Source: Klebsiella sp. RHBSTW-00484
GTDB taxonomy: Bacteria; Pseudomonadota; Gammaproteobacteria; Enterobacterales; Enterobacteriaceae
Direction: 5' to 3'
DNA length: 64,000 nucleotides
NCBI RefSeq assembly: GCF_013705725.1
Contig: NZ_CP055481.1
Span: 5,828,001-5,892,000, forward strand
Shown here piece by piece: positions 38,677-46,919 of the stretch. A program made the translations under genes and the position numbers. The notes under the pieces were generated by a model. That model did no database searches, was not told where the DNA came from, and saw only the letters and a program-made list of their open reading frames with translations. Each line of letters starts with the position of its first letter. Positions within the stretch are counted from its first letter, which is position 1.

Positions 38677-39962
38677 TGAACCGGAAACATGGGTAACACT
38701 TTAGACCGGATACATGGGTAACAGTTATAACTGACATAGAAGAGGAGACTCACTATGCCCTGGACTGAGACCCGACCTATGCAACGTCTTGATTTTATCC
38801 GTGCCTGCCATGCAGGTACGGGCTCCTTCTCTGCTCTTTGCCGTCTTTTCGGCATCAGCCGAAAAACTGGCTATAAATGGCTTGAACGTTTTGACCCTTC
38901 TGACCTCTCATCTCTCTCTGACCGCTCACGCGCTCCCCACTCCCACTCCCGGACTGTTCCTGATGATATCGTCGGGCATCTGACTGCCCTGCGTCAAAAA
39001 CACCCTGACTGGGGGCCTAAAAAACTGCGGATGTGGTTGCTCAATCACCATGTCGATTTTACCGTACCTGCTGCCAGCACTATCGGCGATATCCTCAAGC
39101 GTGAAGGCCTGGTCCCGGATAAAAAGAGAAAACGCAGAACACCGGGTAATCGCCAGCCCCTGACCCTCATCACTGAGAACAATCAGGTCTGGAGCGCTGA
39201 TTTTAAAGGCAAGTTCAGGTTGCTGAGCAGAGAGTACTGCCATCCCTTCACTCTGACCGACAATCACAGCCGATATCTGCTGAGCTGCCGTGGAACATTC
39301 CGGGAGAGTGAATCCTTTGTCAGAGAGTGCCTGACTGATGCGTTCCTGGAATATGGCCTGCCGGAAGTCCTCAGAACTGATAACGGTCAACCCTTTGCGG
39401 GAACAGGTATAGCCGGATTAAGCCGTCTTGCCGTCTGGCTAATCAAGCTGGGCATCAGACCGGAACGTATCAGAAAGGGTCATCCGGAAGAAAATGGCCG
39501 CCATGAGCGAATGCATCGCTCCCTGAAAAGTGCGGTGAAATATGGCAACACCTTCATGACGATGGCAGAACAACAGCGGTGGTTCAGTGACTACCGGGAA
39601 GAGTTTAACCACGAGAGGCCGCATGAAGCCCTGGCAGGCGCAACGCCCGGAACGGTGTGGCAACCGTCGGGCCGACAATGGGATGGCAGTGTTCCGGAAT
39701 ATGTGTATCCGGCAGGAGGCACGGTCTACAGGGTGAAATCGAGGGGAACACTTTATATGGGTAAAAAGGGGGCGGTGTTCCTGAGTGAAGCGCTGACTGA
39801 CGAGTACATTATGCTGAAAGAACAAGATGATGGCCTGGAAGCCATCATCTTTAATGGAATAACGCTTGCGTACTATGACCAAAAAAACCAGAGTGTGCTC
39901 CGGATAGACTAAAAAGTGTTACCTATGTTCCCGGTCTGATCTGTCACCTATGTATCCGGTCA
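38677..39962 (+). mobile_element. IS481-family insertion sequence (complete, about 1286 bp)
   Basis: The left end TGAACCGGAAACATGGGTAA and the right end (read inward) TGACCGGATACATAGGTGAC are inverted repeats; each end also holds a second inner copy (ACCGGATACATGGGTAACA near 38705; ACCGGGAACATAGGTAACAC near 39930). TG...CA termini fit IS481. No clear target duplication was found. The right end lies 29 nt from a truncated antitoxin gene. Confidence 0.85.
38755..39912 (+). CDS. IS481-family transposase
   Basis: 385 residues. An N-terminal helix-turn-helix region is at about 20-60 (SFSALCRLFGISRKTGYKWL). The rve-type DDE integrase core has SADFKGKF (first Asp, about 144), VLRTDNGQPF (second Asp), and HPEENGRHERMHR (Glu). 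A C-terminal beta domain from about 320 (GTVYRVKSRGTLYMGKKGA) follows. The frame is intact and fills the element. Confidence 0.94.
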   Translation: MPWTETRPMQRLDFIRACHAGTGSFSALCRLFGISRKTGYKWLERFDPSDLSSLSDRSRAPHSHSRTVPDDIVGHLTALRQKHPDWGPKKLRMWLLNHHVDFTVPAASTIGDILKREGLVPDKKRKRRTPGNRQPLTLITENNQVWSADFKGKFRLLSREYCHPFTLTDNHSRYLLSCRGTFRESESFVRECLTDAFLEYGLPEVLRTDNGQPFAGTGIAGLSRLAVWLIKLGIRPERIRKGHPEENGRHERMHRSLKSAVKYGNTFMTMAEQQRWFSDYREEFNHERPHEALAGATPGTVWQPSGRQWDGSVPEYVYPAGGTVYRVKSRGTLYMGKKGAVFLSEALTDEYIMLKEQDDGLEAIIFNGITLAYYDQKNQSVLRID

Positions 39963-39990
39963 TACAGCAGCGCCACCGGGGGAGACATAG

Positions 39991-40152
39991 TTAAAACGAT
40001 CGCTGGAAATCGCTAAATGAGCCATTTTCAGCCACCCACTGGTTAATGGCATCAATCGAACGCTGATTTTCCCATTGCCACCCGGACGCTTCATCCGCTG
40101 GTGCCCCTTCTTCTCGCGTATCTTTTTGCATAATAGGCTCTCCAGATAACAT
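39991..40152 (-). CDS. Truncated CcdA-like antitoxin (toxin-binding half only)
   Basis: A 53-residue frame with a good ribosome site (GAGAGGAAGAA) and ATG at 40152. The C-terminal part WQWENQRSIDAINQWVAENG followed by SFSDFQRSF resembles the CcdA C-terminus (W-x-x-EN...F-x-x-x-NGSFAD), which binds the CcdB toxin. The N-terminal ribbon-helix-helix domain of normal CcdA is missing and no ccdB follows; the IS481 element begins 28 nt beyond the stop and may have replaced it. It may be a remnant or a small solitary antitoxin. Confidence 0.5.
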   Translation of the reverse strand: MLSGEPIMQKDTREEGAPADEASGWQWENQRSIDAINQWVAENGSFSDFQRSF

Positions 40153-40228
40153 TTCTTCCTCTCAAACTTATCGTATTTCCAGACGGGTAACACGCCCCGA
40201 AGAGTCAGTCTGCGAGGCGCTTTCCAGA

Positions 40229-40784
40229 TTAACTCAGAGAGTCGTTGGCAAAAACTTGCCGATCTGCCTTCGCTTCCAGCAGCGCCAGCGCAGGAATCAA
40301 CTGGCTGATGCAGGCCAGGCTATGCCCCAACTGGCATACGCTTTCGGCGGAAAAAGGCACCGGATCTTCGTTAGCCACCGTGACAAGGCTGTCACCCAGA
40401 AAATGCAGCGTGTGGCACAACCCCGCCAGACACTCCTCGCAGCCAAAAGAGAGCGCCAGATTTTCCTCTGGGGTTAGCGGGCTAAAATCGAGATGATGGA
40501 TCGCGTCTATACCCTAAATAATTCGAGTTGCAGGACAAGGCACTTGTGCCTTGAACAGCGCTTGCGCTGGCCCCGAAGGGGCGAGGCCATAGGCCGAGTA
40601 ACGCGGCAAGTGAGTGAATCCCCAGGAGCTTACTCAGGTAAGTGACTGGGGTGAACGAACGCAGCCAACGCACATGCAACTTGAAGTATGACGGGTATAC
40701 AAGCGGGAAATGGAGCAGATTAGCATCGGGGATCGTGGAGAAAGACTCGGGGCAGGCGTTAGTGGTACGATTAGCAGCAGCCAT
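40229..40784 (-). pseudogene. Small gene split by an ERIC insertion (function unknown)
   Basis: Reading starts at ATG 40784 behind GAGGT with MAAANRTTNACPESFSTIPD and runs into the ERIC element at 40697. After removing the 188-bp element and one TA copy the frame joins exactly (FPLV-DAIHHLDFSPLTPEEN) and continues to a TAA at 40229-40231, giving about 120 residues. The second half is helical and Leu/Ala-rich (LALLEAKADRQVFANDSLS) with a CEECLAGLCHTL Cys cluster. I do not recognise the family. As it stands the gene cannot make its full product. Confidence 0.7.
40510..40697. repeat. Long (188-bp) ERIC element inserted in a coding sequence
   Basis: Same length and near-identical to the copy at 27688-27875 but inverted relative to it. 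Ends TACCCTAAATAATTCGAGTTG and CAACTTGAAGTATGACGGGTA; flanked by TA at 40508-40509 and 40698-40699, consistent with a duplicated TA target. Confidence 0.93.
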
Positions 40785-40915
40785 GGCATTACCTCGTATA
40801 ATGTGGTGGTCAGAAGCTCGGTATGTGCTCGCGCACTGCCGGGCTTCGTTGTTTTTGCAAGACAGTTGAATTACATTTGTCTTACAAGTATCAATATAAA
40901 ACAGGTGTCAGACAC

Positions 40916-41089
40916 ATGTCCACGGTAGAGTTTAAGAAGAAAGGCAATAAACAAATCGCGCTGCGCGTTGAGCCAGAGCTGGAAGCCGGGATATTGAAAG
41001 CCATCGCTATGGATGGCGACGCCACGGTATCAGCCTGGATTAAGCGAATTATCAGAAAAGAGTTAAAGCAGAAGGGGTTTGATATTTAA
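40916..41089 (+). CDS. Small ribbon-helix-helix (Arc/CopG-like) protein
   Basis: A 57-residue protein: MSTVEFKKKGNKQIALRVEP, then an amphipathic helix (ELEAGILKAIAMDG) and ATVSAWIKRIIRKELKQKG. The KQIALRVEPEL strand followed by two helices is the ribbon-helix-helix DNA-binding pattern seen in antitoxins and small plasmid or chromosomal repressors. No toxin gene lies beside it. ATG 40916 is preferred to the longer frame from 40823; AGGTG is nearby. It is divergent from the ERIC-split gene and could regulate that promoter. Confidence 0.65.
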   Translation: MSTVEFKKKGNKQIALRVEPELEAGILKAIAMDGDATVSAWIKRIIRKELKQKGFDI

Positions 41090-41141
41090 ACCTCCGACGC
41101 AAACGATCAGATTGCGCCGGGGTTTAGCGTAAAGGTAAGAC

Positions 41142-42695
41142 TTAGTGCCCGCCCGCGCCGGCCTCCACAACGCGTGAAGGGCGCGGCGCCAGCCAGATAA
41201 CGCTGGCGGCGATCACAAACGCGATGCCGATACCGATCATCATCTGGTTGGTCGCCAGCATCGAGCTCTGGCCGACAATCAAACCCTCAATGGCCTGATT
41301 CACCGCATCCACCGGCATCCCGCTGTGGGTCAGCATCTCGCGTACGCTGCCGTCGCTGTCGGTTAATCCAACCAGCTCGGCGTGGTTATAGGTGATGCGA
41401 TTATCCCAGACGGTGGTCACCAGCGAGGTGGCAAACGCGCCTGAGAGGGTACGGAGGAAGTTCATCAGCCCGGCGGCGGAGTCCATCTCCCGTTCCTCGA
41501 CGCTGGCCAGCGCCAGAGTGGTGGTCGGGATAAAGAAGAACGGCAGCGCGAACCCGAGCACCAGCAGCGGAAGGGAGACATCCCAGAACGCCATATCGGT
41601 GTTGGCGATGGCGCGCCAAAATGAAACCACCCCCATCCACAGCACGCCCCAGAACACCAGCTTACGCGGGTCGAAACGACCGGCAGCCATCGCCACCAGC
41701 GGCGCGATCAGGAAAGAGCTGACCCCGGTCCAGGCGGTGGCAAACCCTGCTTGCGTTGCGGTGTAGCCCATAAAGTTTTGCAGCCACAGCGGCGTCAGCA
41801 CGTTTACGCCAAAGAAGGCGGCAAACGCCAGGCTGATGGTCAGCACGCTGACCGAAAAACCGCGATGGCGGAAAACCCGCAGGTCCACCACCGGCGTCTC
41901 CTCGTGCCACTCCCAGATAAGAAAGGCCACAAACCCCACTACTGCCACAACGCAGAGGGTGATAATGGTATTTGATGAGAACCAATCGAGGTTTTTCCCC
42001 TCGTCCAGCATCAGTTGCAGCGCGCCCACCCATACCACCAGCAGGACCAGCCCAACCATATCAATGCCACTGCGCGACAGCTTATCGGTATAGCGCTTCA
42101 GCAGGTTCCAGGCAAAGAAGGCGCTGATCCCGGCAATCGGTGCGTTGAGGAAGAAGACCCACGACCAGCTGAAGTCATCGCAAAGATAACCACCGAGGAT
42201 CGGCCCAATCACTGGCGCAACCATTGTCGTCATTGACCATAGGCCAATCGCGGCAGAGACCTTCTCACGCGGGAAGATGCGCATCAGCAGCGTCTGCGAC
42301 AGCGGCATCAGCGGGCCGCCGCTCAGCCCCTGAAAGACCCTCGCCACCACCAGAATGCCAATGGAGCCGGAAATACCACAAATGATGGAGAAAACGCCAA
42401 ACAGCACCATCGAGGTAATAAATACCCGCACCGAACCAAAGCGCGACGCCAGCCAGCCGGTCAGCGGTACGGTGATCGCCTCTCCTACTGCATAGGCGGT
42501 GATCACCCAAGTGCCCTGACTGCTGGCGGCCCCCAGGGCACCGGCGATATGCGGCACCGCCACGTTGGCGATGGTCATATTCAGCACGGCGATAAAGTTG
42601 GCCGTCGCCAGGATAATCGCGGCGAACCACAGCGCGGCACCGGTCAACGGCTGGATCTGCGGCTCTGCAAGAGACTGATTCATACCATCCCCCAT
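41142..42695 (-). CDS. EmrB/QacA-type MFS drug transporter (DHA2, 14 TM)
   Basis: 517 residues with 14 hydrophobic helices. DHA2 signatures: NFIAVLNMTIANVAVPHIAG (motif D1), TGWLASRFGSVRVF (motif A), VARVFQGLSGGPLMPLSQ (motif B), VAPVIGPILGGYL (motif C). It is a proton-driven drug exporter that would work with the adaptor and outer-membrane genes upstream as a tripartite pump. The ATG at 42695 overlaps the adaptor stop (TGATG); ATG 42683 behind GGGGGA is an alternative. Last gene of the operon. Substrate unknown. Confidence 0.92.
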   Translation of the reverse strand: MGDGMNQSLAEPQIQPLTGAALWFAAIILATANFIAVLNMTIANVAVPHIAGALGAASSQGTWVITAYAVGEAITVPLTGWLASRFGSVRVFITSMVLFGVFSIICGISGSIGILVVARVFQGLSGGPLMPLSQTLLMRIFPREKVSAAIGLWSMTTMVAPVIGPILGGYLCDDFSWSWVFFLNAPIAGISAFFAWNLLKRYTDKLSRSGIDMVGLVLLVVWVGALQLMLDEGKNLDWFSSNTIITLCVVAVVGFVAFLIWEWHEETPVVDLRVFRHRGFSVSVLTISLAFAAFFGVNVLTPLWLQNFMGYTATQAGFATAWTGVSSFLIAPLVAMAAGRFDPRKLVFWGVLWMGVVSFWRAIANTDMAFWDVSLPLLVLGFALPFFFIPTTTLALASVEEREMDSAAGLMNFLRTLSGAFATSLVTTVWDNRITYNHAELVGLTDSDGSVREMLTHSGMPVDAVNQAIEGLIVGQSSMLATNQMMIGIGIAFVIAASVIWLAPRPSRVVEAGAGGH

Positions 42696-43807
42696 CAGCG
42701 CCCACGGGTGTCGATTTCGGCGTGCATTGACAGCCCCACCTTCAGCGGATGCTTATCCAGCTCGATCGGGTCAAGCTTGATACGTACCGGCAGGCGCTGA
42801 ACAACCTTGATCCAGTTGCCGGTGGCGTTCTGTGCTGGAATAGCTGAAAACGCTGAGCCGGAGCCGCCGGAGAAGCCTTCCACCACACCGTGATAGGTCA
42901 CGGAGCTGCCGTACAGATCGGCATGCAGCTCCACAGGTTGGCCGACGCGGACGTTGGTTAGCTGCACCTCTTTATAGTTGGCGTTAACGTACATCTCATG
43001 GACCGGCACGACGGTCATCAGCGGCATCCCCGCCTGCACGCGCTGCCCTGGTTCAACCTGACGTTTAGCAATAATGCCTTCGACCGGCGCACGAATTTCA
43101 GTACGCGCCAAATCGACGGCGGCCTGATCGCGGCGCGCGCGGGCCAGCGCCACTTCCGGATGGTTATCTACGGTAGTATCACTGATCCGCACGGCGTTGG
43201 TTTCCCGCGCGCTCAGCGCCGACGCTCGGTTAGCTTTCGCCTGGCTGGCCGCCGCCTGCTCCGCCGCCAGCCGGGCTTTGGCACTATCCCAGGCGTTCTG
43301 CGCCTGAGTCAGCTCATCGCCGGATACTGCGCCATCGGCCACCAGCGCTTTACGCCGCTTCAGGTCGATGCTGGCGCGAGAAAAATCGGCCTTCGCGACC
43401 GCCAACTGCGCCGCCGCCCGCAGTTCATCGGCTTCGCGGGCCTGAATCTGCGAATGGAGGTTACTGTCAGTGGTGAAGTAGCCCTTCACCCGTCGGATAG
43501 TGTTTTCCAGCTCCGCGTCCGCCTGGGCCTTCGCCAGTTGAGCATCGGTGGGGTCGATACGCACCAGCAGGTCGCCCTTTTTCACCATCTGCGTATCCTT
43601 GACCAGCACTTCACCGACCGTTCCGCCAATAGACGGCGTCACCTGGGTAATTTCCACCGCCGCATAGGCGTTATCGGTGGCGACAAAATGCGAGCCGTAC
43701 AAAAACCAGTATCCGCCGGATAGCGCCCCGGCGATGATAACTACGCCAGCCAGCAGCATCAGCTGTGCTTTACGTCGTTGTTGGCTTACGTTTGGGGTTT
43801 TAGACAT
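42695..43807 (-). CDS. HlyD/EmrA-type periplasmic adaptor
   Basis: 370 residues. It has one N-terminal membrane anchor (LMLLAGVVIIAGALSGGYWF), a first half-motif HFVATDNAYAAVEITQVTPS and GGTVGEVLVKDTQMVKKGDLLVRID (biotinyl-lipoyl half), a long coiled coil at about 85-205, and the returning half TEIRAPVEGIIAKRQVEPGQ and QAGMPLMTVVP. It links the MFS pump to the outer-membrane channel. Its start overlaps the channel gene's end by 8 nt; the frame upstream to 43984 is only overlap with that gene. Confidence 0.92.
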   Translation of the reverse strand: MSKTPNVSQQRRKAQLMLLAGVVIIAGALSGGYWFLYGSHFVATDNAYAAVEITQVTPSIGGTVGEVLVKDTQMVKKGDLLVRIDPTDAQLAKAQADAELENTIRRVKGYFTTDSNLHSQIQAREADELRAAAQLAVAKADFSRASIDLKRRKALVADGAVSGDELTQAQNAWDSAKARLAAEQAAASQAKANRASALSARETNAVRISDTTVDNHPEVALARARRDQAAVDLARTEIRAPVEGIIAKRQVEPGQRVQAGMPLMTVVPVHEMYVNANYKEVQLTNVRVGQPVELHADLYGSSVTYHGVVEGFSGGSGSAFSAIPAQNATGNWIKVVQRLPVRIKLDPIELDKHPLKVGLSMHAEIDTRGR

Positions 43808-45284
43808 CATCAGATCCTTTTGCTTCTTCATCCTGCGGCTGCTGGTAGCCGCCACCCAGCGCGCGTTGTAGCGCGACATCAACAGAGAAGGCGCGCGACT
43901 GCACCACGGCAAGCCGACGCTGACATTCCAGTACCGAATCCTGGGCGTACAACACATCGATGTACGTCGCCAGACCTCCTTCATATCGTTTGCTTACCAC
44001 CCGCCAGGCCTCGCTGGCCTCGGTTGCCGCCGTCTGCGCGCTGGCAATTTGCGCCGTCAGGGCTTTCTGGCTCAGCCCCGCGCTCGCCACCTCCTGCAAC
44101 GCATGGGTGACGGTAGCGTTGTAGCGGGCGGCGGCGATATCGTACTCGGCCATCGCGCCGCGCAGCTCGCCGCGCAGGCGACCACCGCTGAAAATAGGCA
44201 GCCAAATAGCCGGTCCGGCGTTGCCGAATTTCGATCCTGATTCGATGAGGTTATCCAGTCCCAGCGCCTGGAAGCCGATAAACGCCGACAGGTTGATGTT
44301 GGGGTAAAACGCCGCTTTATGCGCGCTAACCTGACTATCCTGCGCTTGTGCCATCAGGCGGGCGGCGGCGATATCCGGGCGACGACCCAGCAGGTTAAGA
44401 GGAAGTTGTTGCGGCAGGCCGCGCACGTTGTGCAAATTAATTTGCGGCCGTTTGATGGCCAGTCCGCGATCCGGCCCGGCCCCCAGCAGTTCTGCAAGCT
44501 GATAGCGCGTAAGCTGGATACGCTCATCAAGCACCTGTAGCTCGCCCTGCGCGGCGGCCAGCCGCGACTGGGCAATATGCAAGGCCGAGCGTGTTTCCAT
44601 ACCATTGTGATAGCGTTTATCAAACAGCTCGGCTGTTTTACGCCGCGCCTCCACCACCTCCGCTACGCTGTCGCGTTCGGCGTAGTATTGCGCCAGATTG
44701 GCATACGCCATCGCGACCGCTGCGGACAGCTCCAGCTGCGCCTGATACTGTTCCGCGCGGGTCGCCTCAATCACCGAAGTCGCCGCCGCCAGAGAGGCGC
44801 GGTTTTTGCCCCAGAAATCCAGATCCCACGACAGGTCGAGCGTCGTCTGGCCATATTCTTTCCAGCCAATGGGCGACATTTCTCGCGGCAGCAAATAGTT
44901 GTAGGACTGACGCTGCTGGCTAGCCGTCGCCGAAGCGCTGAGCTGCGGCAGCAGTGCCGATTGCGCCTGCTGGCCTCTGGCCTCGGCGCTGCGCAAACGC
45001 GCGGCGGCAATGGTCATATCGGGGGAGTTTGCCAGCGCCTCGTCAATGAGCGTATTGAGCTGGCTGTCGCCGTAGCTACGCCACCACTGCTGCGTCGGCC
45101 AGACCGCCTGCGCATTCAGCGGCAGCGTACTCGCCCCATAGATTTCAACGGCTTTGAGTTCCGCCTTAGGCGGTGCATCCGGTAGCTGCGCGCAGCCGAC
45201 CAGCCACAGCGCTGCCACCAGCGGTATCAGCGTTCTGCGGCTGGCAGAGCGTGTAAAAAATGAAGGTAAGGCATCCTGTTCCAT
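43800..45284 (-). CDS. TolC-like outer-membrane efflux lipoprotein (NodT/OprM family)
   Basis: 494 residues. A lipoprotein signal peptide ends in LWLVGCAQ (lipobox, Cys about 31). Two OEP repeats follow: the first about 65-265 (WWRSYGDSQLNTLIDEALAN, TTLDLSWDLDFWGKNRASLA), the second about 280-480 (LLGRRPDIAAARLMAQAQDS, IWLPIFSGGRLRGELRGAMA). It is the exit duct of the tripartite pump. First gene of the operon, divergent from the TetR regulator with a palindrome between. Confidence 0.92.
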   Translation of the reverse strand: MEQDALPSFFTRSASRRTLIPLVAALWLVGCAQLPDAPPKAELKAVEIYGASTLPLNAQAVWPTQQWWRSYGDSQLNTLIDEALANSPDMTIAAARLRSAEARGQQAQSALLPQLSASATASQQRQSYNYLLPREMSPIGWKEYGQTTLDLSWDLDFWGKNRASLAAATSVIEATRAEQYQAQLELSAAVAMAYANLAQYYAERDSVAEVVEARRKTAELFDKRYHNGMETRSALHIAQSRLAAAQGELQVLDERIQLTRYQLAELLGAGPDRGLAIKRPQINLHNVRGLPQQLPLNLLGRRPDIAAARLMAQAQDSQVSAHKAAFYPNINLSAFIGFQALGLDNLIESGSKFGNAGPAIWLPIFSGGRLRGELRGAMAEYDIAAARYNATVTHALQEVASAGLSQKALTAQIASAQTAATEASEAWRVVSKRYEGGLATYIDVLYAQDSVLECQRRLAVVQSRAFSVDVALQRALGGGYQQPQDEEAKGSDDV

Positions 45285-45306
45285 AATTATGTCTATCCTG
45301 ATATTG

Positions 45307-45328
45307 AACTGTACTGTACGGTACAGTT
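45307..45328. promoter_or_regulatory. Palindromic operator between efflux operon and TetR gene
   Basis: AACTGTAC (45307-45314) and GTACAGTT (45321-45328) are perfect inverted arms around TGTACG, giving a 22-bp near-perfect palindrome 23 nt upstream of the efflux operon start. This is the expected site for the divergent TetR-family repressor. Confidence 0.75.
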
Positions 45329-45392
45329 TTGGAGTGTATCAGAGTCGTGATAAAATTGAACAGCCCTTTCTTTTCTCAGCCGGTCGCCAATT

Positions 45393-46010
45393 ATGAAAAA
45401 CACCAGAACCGAAGCAAAACGACAAAATATCCTCGATGAAGCTACGCAGGTCTTCCGCGAACTGGGCTATGAAGGGGCCTCAATGGCGGAAATCTGTGCC
45501 CGCGTCGGCGGCTCTAAGGCCACGCTGTATAACCATTTTGCGTCAAAAGATGAGCTATTTTTTGAAGTGATGTCGCGCCTGTGCGAAGAAGAATTCTCCG
45601 CGGTGCTCAAGCTGGTGGAGCCATCAATGCTGGAGCGCGGCGACATTACGCTCGCGCTGAATCAGTTTGGTCAGCGCTTTTTGCACTTTATCTACTCTCC
45701 GGATGTGCAATCCAACCAGCGGCTGGCGATTGCCGGTTCCGGTAACAACAAGCTGGGCGATCTGATCTATCAGCGCGGCATCCTGCGCGTTCAGCAGCTG
45801 ATCGCCGATTTTTTATCTCTCGCCATGGAGAATGGTTTGCTGCGCCATGCCGATCCGCGCATTACGGCGCTGCACTTGAGCGCGTTGTTGCAAGCAGAGC
45901 TAATGGACCGGTTTTTATTCCGTCAGCAGGACCGCGTTAGCGATGAAGAAGTGCAACAGGTTACGGCGCGCGCCGTCGAGGTGTTTATGGCGGCTTATCT
46001 TCCACGTTAA
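45393..46010 (+). CDS. TetR-family transcriptional regulator
   Basis: 205 residues. The N-terminal TetR HTH is at about 8-55 (ILDEATQVFRELGYEGASMA, EICARVGGSKATLYNHFASK). The C-terminal ligand domain (TetR_C type, about 80-200) contains FGQRFLHFIYSPDVQSNQRL and HLSALLQAELMDRFLF. It is divergent from the three-gene efflux pump and most likely represses it and itself. Ligand unknown. Confidence 0.9.
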   Translation: MKNTRTEAKRQNILDEATQVFRELGYEGASMAEICARVGGSKATLYNHFASKDELFFEVMSRLCEEEFSAVLKLVEPSMLERGDITLALNQFGQRFLHFIYSPDVQSNQRLAIAGSGNNKLGDLIYQRGILRVQQLIADFLSLAMENGLLRHADPRITALHLSALLQAELMDRFLFRQQDRVSDEEVQQVTARAVEVFMAAYLPR

Positions 46011-46101
46011 GCTCATTATAGCGTGAGCCACGTCAGTAAGCAGAATGATAAGCTATGCTAACATCCGCAACCGACGAATTATCTGGCTGAATGGAGAAAT
46101 G

Positions 46102-46791
46102 ATGGAACTGCTGTTATTGAGTAACTCAACGCTACCGGGCAAAGCCTGGATGGAACATGCGCTACCGACGATTGCCGGGCAGCTAAACGGTCGCCATTCT
46201 GCGGTATTTATTCCTTTCGCCGGGGTGACGCAAACCTGGGACGATTACACCGCGAAAACCGCCGCCGTCTTCGGCCCAATGGGCGTGGCGGTCACCGGTA
46301 TTCACAGCGTGGCTGACCCGGTGTCGGCGATTGAAAACGCAGAGATAGTTATCGTTGGCGGCGGTAATACCTTCCAGTTGCTGAAAGAGTGCCGCGAGCG
46401 CGGCCTGCTGGCACCGATGGTGGATGTGGTGAAGCGCGGCGCGCTGTACGTCGGCTGGAGCGCGGGGGCTAACCTTGCCTGCCCGACCATCCGCACCACT
46501 AACGATATGCCGATTGTCGACCCTCAGGGCTTTGATGCGCTGGGGCTGTTCCCGCTGCAAATTAACCCGCATTTCACCAACGCCCTACCGGAAGGCCATA
46601 AAGGCGAAACCCGCGAACAGCGCATTCGCGAGCTGCTGGTGGTTGCGCCGGAATTGACAATTATCGGCTTGCCGGAAGGCAACTGGATTCAGGTGACGCA
46701 GGGCCACGCGACCCTCGGCGGCCCGAACCCGACTCTGGTGTTCAGGGCGGGAGAAGAGGCGGTAACCCTTAACGCCGGGCATCGTTTCTGA
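46102..46791 (+). CDS. pepE: Peptidase E (alpha-aspartyl dipeptidase)
   Basis: A 229-residue cytosolic serine peptidase of family S51, the same length as E. coli PepE, which cleaves N-terminal aspartyl dipeptides. The nucleophile Ser is in [11 protein letters not shown] (about 120); conserved [12 protein letters not shown] and [10 protein letters not shown] surround the active site. ATG 46102 with GGAGA upstream gives the family start MELLLLSNS; the longer frame from 46045 is not supported. Convergent with yjbB. Confidence 0.95.
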   Translation: MELLLLSNSTLPGKAWMEHALPTIAGQLNGRHSAVFIPFAGVTQTWDDYTAKTAAVFGPMGVAVTGIHSVADPVSAIENAEIVIVGGGNTFQLLKECRERGLLAPMVDVVKRGALYVGWSAGANLACPTIRTTNDMPIVDPQGFDALGLFPLQINPHFTNALPEGHKGETREQRIRELLVVAPELTIIGLPEGNWIQVTQGHATLGGPNPTLVFRAGEEAVTLNAGHRF

Positions 46792-46808
46792 TCCCTCGAT
46801 CTCACTTT

Positions 46809-46900
46809 TCCCGGCGGCGGCGCTGCGCACCTGTCCGGGCTACAAAACCATCAGACAACTCAACCCCGTAGCCCGGCTAAGCGCAGCGTAAGCCGGGGAT
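46809..46900. repeat. REP pair between pepE and yjbB
   Basis: TCCCGGCGGCGGCGCTGCGCACC-TGTCCGGGCTAC type unit and an inverted GTAGCCCGGCTAAGCGCAGCGTAAGCCGGGG-type unit, between two convergent genes. Confidence 0.85.
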
Positions 46901-46919
46901 TTTGAGGTAGCCTCGTCTA

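Noticed and set aside
40482..40784. 100-residue protein read from 40784
   Set aside because: After about 29 codons the frame runs into the ERIC element and translates repeat sequence; it is the broken 5' part of the split gene.
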